From Desulfuromonas sp. SDB (GTDB lineage Bacteria; SDB-A): a DNA stretch of 7,113 nucleotides. How positions within the stretch are numbered: the stretch's first letter is position 1; each line of letters starts with the position of its first letter. Below the pieces are notes generated by a model, which did no database searches, was not told the DNA's origin, and saw only the letters and a list, made by a program, of their open reading frames with translations. The stretch covers positions 1 through 7,113 of the forward strand of contig LKUE01000354.1 of NCBI GenBank assembly GCA_001412365.1, given 5' to 3'. Of the stretch, positions 5,769-7,113 are shown piece after piece. Both the position numbers and the translations under genes were made by a program.

Positions 5769-6378
5769 TTTTCCCTCCTGCAGAAATAATTCCTTTAATT
5801 TTAAAAAATCTTTCTATTGATGTAATCAATGTAAAAACCAATAATAGTAATATTCCCCAATACAGGAAATATTTACCCAGTAGAAGTATGACTGTCAACC
5901 AGATAACTCTTTCCGGTCGGGAGAAGAAACCACCTTTAAATTTGTATTTTAAACCTTCAGCTCTTGCTTTTACATAACTTGTGAATAACGAGCAAAATAA
6001 TACCCCAAAAGAAACTAAAATAAAAGTATTTTTCTTAAAGGGTGTCCATGCGGATAGAAAAATTGCCCAATATACTAAACTGGCTAAAATAATAAATTCA
6101 CTTATCCGATCTAAGCTTGAATCTAAAAAAGCTCCAAAATCGCTTTGTTTATTTGAGTACCGGGCTAAAGAGCCGTCCAAGGTATCGAAAATGCTGGCAA
6201 GTATTAATACTACCGCTCCCAGTCTTAAATACCCAAAGCAGAGAAGAACTGCAGATAGCAGGGTAATGAGCAGACCGGTTAAAGTTAAGCCAAGAGGGGT
6301 TATACCCAGTTTGGACATTGTTTTTATAATAGGAGTTAAAATCTTTCTAAAAAATAGAGCTAGTTTATCAGGGATCAT
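5749..6378 (-). CDS. CDP-alcohol phosphatidyltransferase, probable phosphatidylinositol-phosphate synthase
   Basis: This inner-membrane enzyme is expected to transfer a phosphatidyl (or analogous lipid) group from a CDP-lipid to inositol phosphate, giving phosphatidylinositol phosphate. The 209 residues hold the complete family signature: D65-x-x-D68-G69-x-x-A72-R73, eight residues, then G82-x-x-x-D86-x-x-x-D90; the four aspartates bind metal. Hydrophobic segments near 30-50, 52-64, 92-112, 118-134, 158-172 and 174-187 suggest about six helices. Two features favour the inositol-phosphate subfamily (mycobacterial PgsA1, archaetidylinositol-phosphate synthase) over PgsA or Pss[11 protein letters not shown] (134-143) and RPER (154-157) in [10 protein letters not shown]. 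The overlap with the inositol-3-phosphate synthase gene supports this. It lacks the fused cytidylyltransferase domain found in di-myo-inositol-phosphate phosphate synthases. The ATG at 6376-6378 is four bases past the rsmI stop and has no strong ribosome-binding site. The lipid donor is not known. Confidence 0.88.
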   Translation of the reverse strand: MIPDKLALFFRKILTPIIKTMSKLGITPLGLTLTGLLITLLSAVLLCFGYLRLGAVVLILASIFDTLDGSLARYSNKQSDFGAFLDSSLDRISEFIILASLVYWAIFLSAWTPFKKNTFILVSFGVLFCSLFTSYVKARAEGLKYKFKGGFFSRPERVIWLTVILLLGKYFLYWGILLLLVFTLITSIERFFKIKGIISAGGKNGQQES

Positions 6379-6382
6379 AATA

Positions 6383-7051
6383 TCACTTGTCTTTTATAAT
6401 TAGTACAATTTCTCCTTTAGGTTTTGTTTTAAAATGGTCAATCAAAAAACCTGCGGTTCCCTGTAAAAATTCTTCATAATATTTGGTAATTTCCCTGCCC
6501 ATGAATAAATTTCTGTTTTGGTCTAAACTTTTTATTACTTCCAGGGTATCAATTATCCGCTGGGGGGACTCAAATATAATTACGGTTATATCATAATTGA
6601 GAAGTTGCTGCAGTTTGTTTTTTTTCTTGTTTTTTTTTCGGGGGAGGAAACCGCAAAATAAAAATGTATCTGTAGCTGAACCGGAAGCGGTTAGTGCGGC
6701 TAAAATACTGGAAGGACCGGGAATGGGAATTACTGAAATATTATTTTTAATTGCTTCTCTAACTAAATACAAGCCGGGATCGGAGATGGAAGGAGTTCCT
6801 GCATCGGAAACCAAAGCTACATCCCCCTGTTCAATTATATGCTTTATTATCTGGGGAGTTTTCCTGGTTTTGTTTATATCATTATAACTGGTGGTTTTAT
6901 TGGTCAGGTTGTAGTGATTTAATAAAATCCTGGTGGTGCGGGTATCTTCGCAGGCAATCAGCGAAACTTGTTCCAGCACTTCCAATGCGCGCAGGGTGAT
7001 ATCCTTTAAATTTCCAATGGGAGTACTAACCAAATAAAGGGCATTATTCAT
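6383..7051 (-). CDS. rsmI: 16S rRNA (cytidine-1402 2'-O)-methyltransferase
   Basis: It uses S-adenosylmethionine to methylate the ribose of C1402 in the decoding centre of 16S rRNA. The 222-residue tetrapyrrole-methylase fold shows all landmarks: LVSTPIGNL (7-15), ACEDTRTT (33-40), SDAGTPSISDPG (82-93), PIPGPSS (109-115), FCGFLPRK (132-139), ESPQRI (161-166), REITKYYEE (186-194) and KGEIVLII (212-219). It ends just after the core fold; the E. coli and B. subtilis proteins (about 286-292 residues) carry an extra C-terminal domain that is absent here, a form I believe is common in other phyla. Residues 138-146 are nearly all lysine and asparagine, encoded by two long A runs (T8 at 6618-6625 and T9 at 6630-6638 on the plus strand). 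The ATG at 7049-7051 overlaps the stop of the upstream gene by 8 bases and has no clear Shine-Dalgarno. Confidence 0.95.
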   Translation of the reverse strand: MNNALYLVSTPIGNLKDITLRALEVLEQVSLIACEDTRTTRILLNHYNLTNKTTSYNDINKTRKTPQIIKHIIEQGDVALVSDAGTPSISDPGLYLVREAIKNNISVIPIPGPSSILAALTASGSATDTFLFCGFLPRKKNKKKNKLQQLLNYDITVIIFESPQRIIDTLEVIKSLDQNRNLFMGREITKYYEEFLQGTAGFLIDHFKTKPKGEIVLIIKDK

Positions 7052-7112
7052 GATCAGAAATTATTAAAAGTTTAAGGAGTAGTTCATTCACTAAATTCCA
7101 GGGAGCTTTTTT
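7044..7112 (-). CDS. C-terminal tail of an unidentified upstream operon gene (partial)
   Basis: One minus-strand frame stays open from the right edge to a TAA at 7046-7044, giving 22 residues that begin KKAPWN and end IISDHE; the other two minus frames stop sooner, within 10 codons of the edge. The stop lies 8 bases inside rsmI (ATGAATAA), the kind of overlap seen at the other junctions of this operon. The tail has a hydrophobic stretch (LVNELLLKLLII). It is too short to identify. DNA polymerase III delta-prime is a loose possibility, since its C-terminus often has a similar N-x-x-L-x-x-E-x-L-L-L-x-L pattern and its gene is found near rsmI or tmk in some bacteria, but that is a guess. Confidence 0.45.
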   Translation of the reverse strand, partial: KKAPWNLVNELLLKLLIISDHE

Positions 7113-7113
7113 C

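Noticed and set aside
5749-6378. Calling the transferase a phosphatidylglycerophosphate or phosphatidylserine synthase
   Set aside because: The K-A-R-A-E-G and R-P-E-R stretch and the overlap with inositol-3-phosphate synthase fit the inositol-phosphate subfamily better; this is not proven without a tree.
5981-6403. 140-codon plus-strand open frame opposite the CDP-alcohol transferase
   Set aside because: It is antisense to a gene with a complete catalytic motif, the protein is rich in K/R/S/P with no domain, and no ribosome-binding site or family match is evident.

Overview
The window looks like part of a chromosome from an uncultured or poorly sampled member of the FCB group (Marinimicrobia-, Cloacimonadota- or KSB1-like). 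This is an inference with moderate confidence. It rests on three things: an exported-protein tail of the FlgD-like / Por-secretion type at the left edge, an AT-rich coding style with many AAA, AAT and TTA codons, and a tightly packed housekeeping operon that also carries inositol-phospholipid genes.

Layout. Positions 1-132 (+) hold the last 43 codons of a secreted protein. Positions 133-371 are a gene-free spacer between convergent genes, packed with inverted repeats that can pair in several competing ways. From 372 to the right edge everything is on the minus strand. In transcription order the genes are: the tail of an unidentified gene (7112-7044), rsmI, a CDP-alcohol phosphatidyltransferase of the phosphatidylinositol-phosphate synthase type, inositol-3-phosphate synthase, tmk, a C-terminal processing protease (S41), a PfkB-family sugar kinase, a small five-helix membrane protein, and rpe. 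Every junction is an overlap or a gap of at most 19 nt, so this is almost certainly one operon read right to left and ending in the spacer.

How the genes fit together. Inositol-3-phosphate synthase makes inositol phosphate from glucose-6-phosphate. The overlapping CDP-alcohol transferase is expected to attach it to CDP-diacylglycerol (or an analogous CDP-lipid), giving phosphatidylinositol phosphate. The phosphatase needed to finish phosphatidylinositol is not in the window. The PfkB kinase may belong to the same metabolism or to pentose metabolism with rpe; the sequence does not decide this. RsmI (rRNA methylation), thymidylate kinase (dTTP supply) and the S41 protease (envelope protein processing) are ordinary housekeeping partners.

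Start choices worth noting. The S41 protease most likely starts at 3978, not at the in-frame ATG at 4011, because a strong ribosome-binding site lies just before 3978. Rpe most likely starts at the ATG at 1010, not at the TTG at 1025. I found no tRNA, rRNA, CRISPR array, insertion sequence or phage gene.
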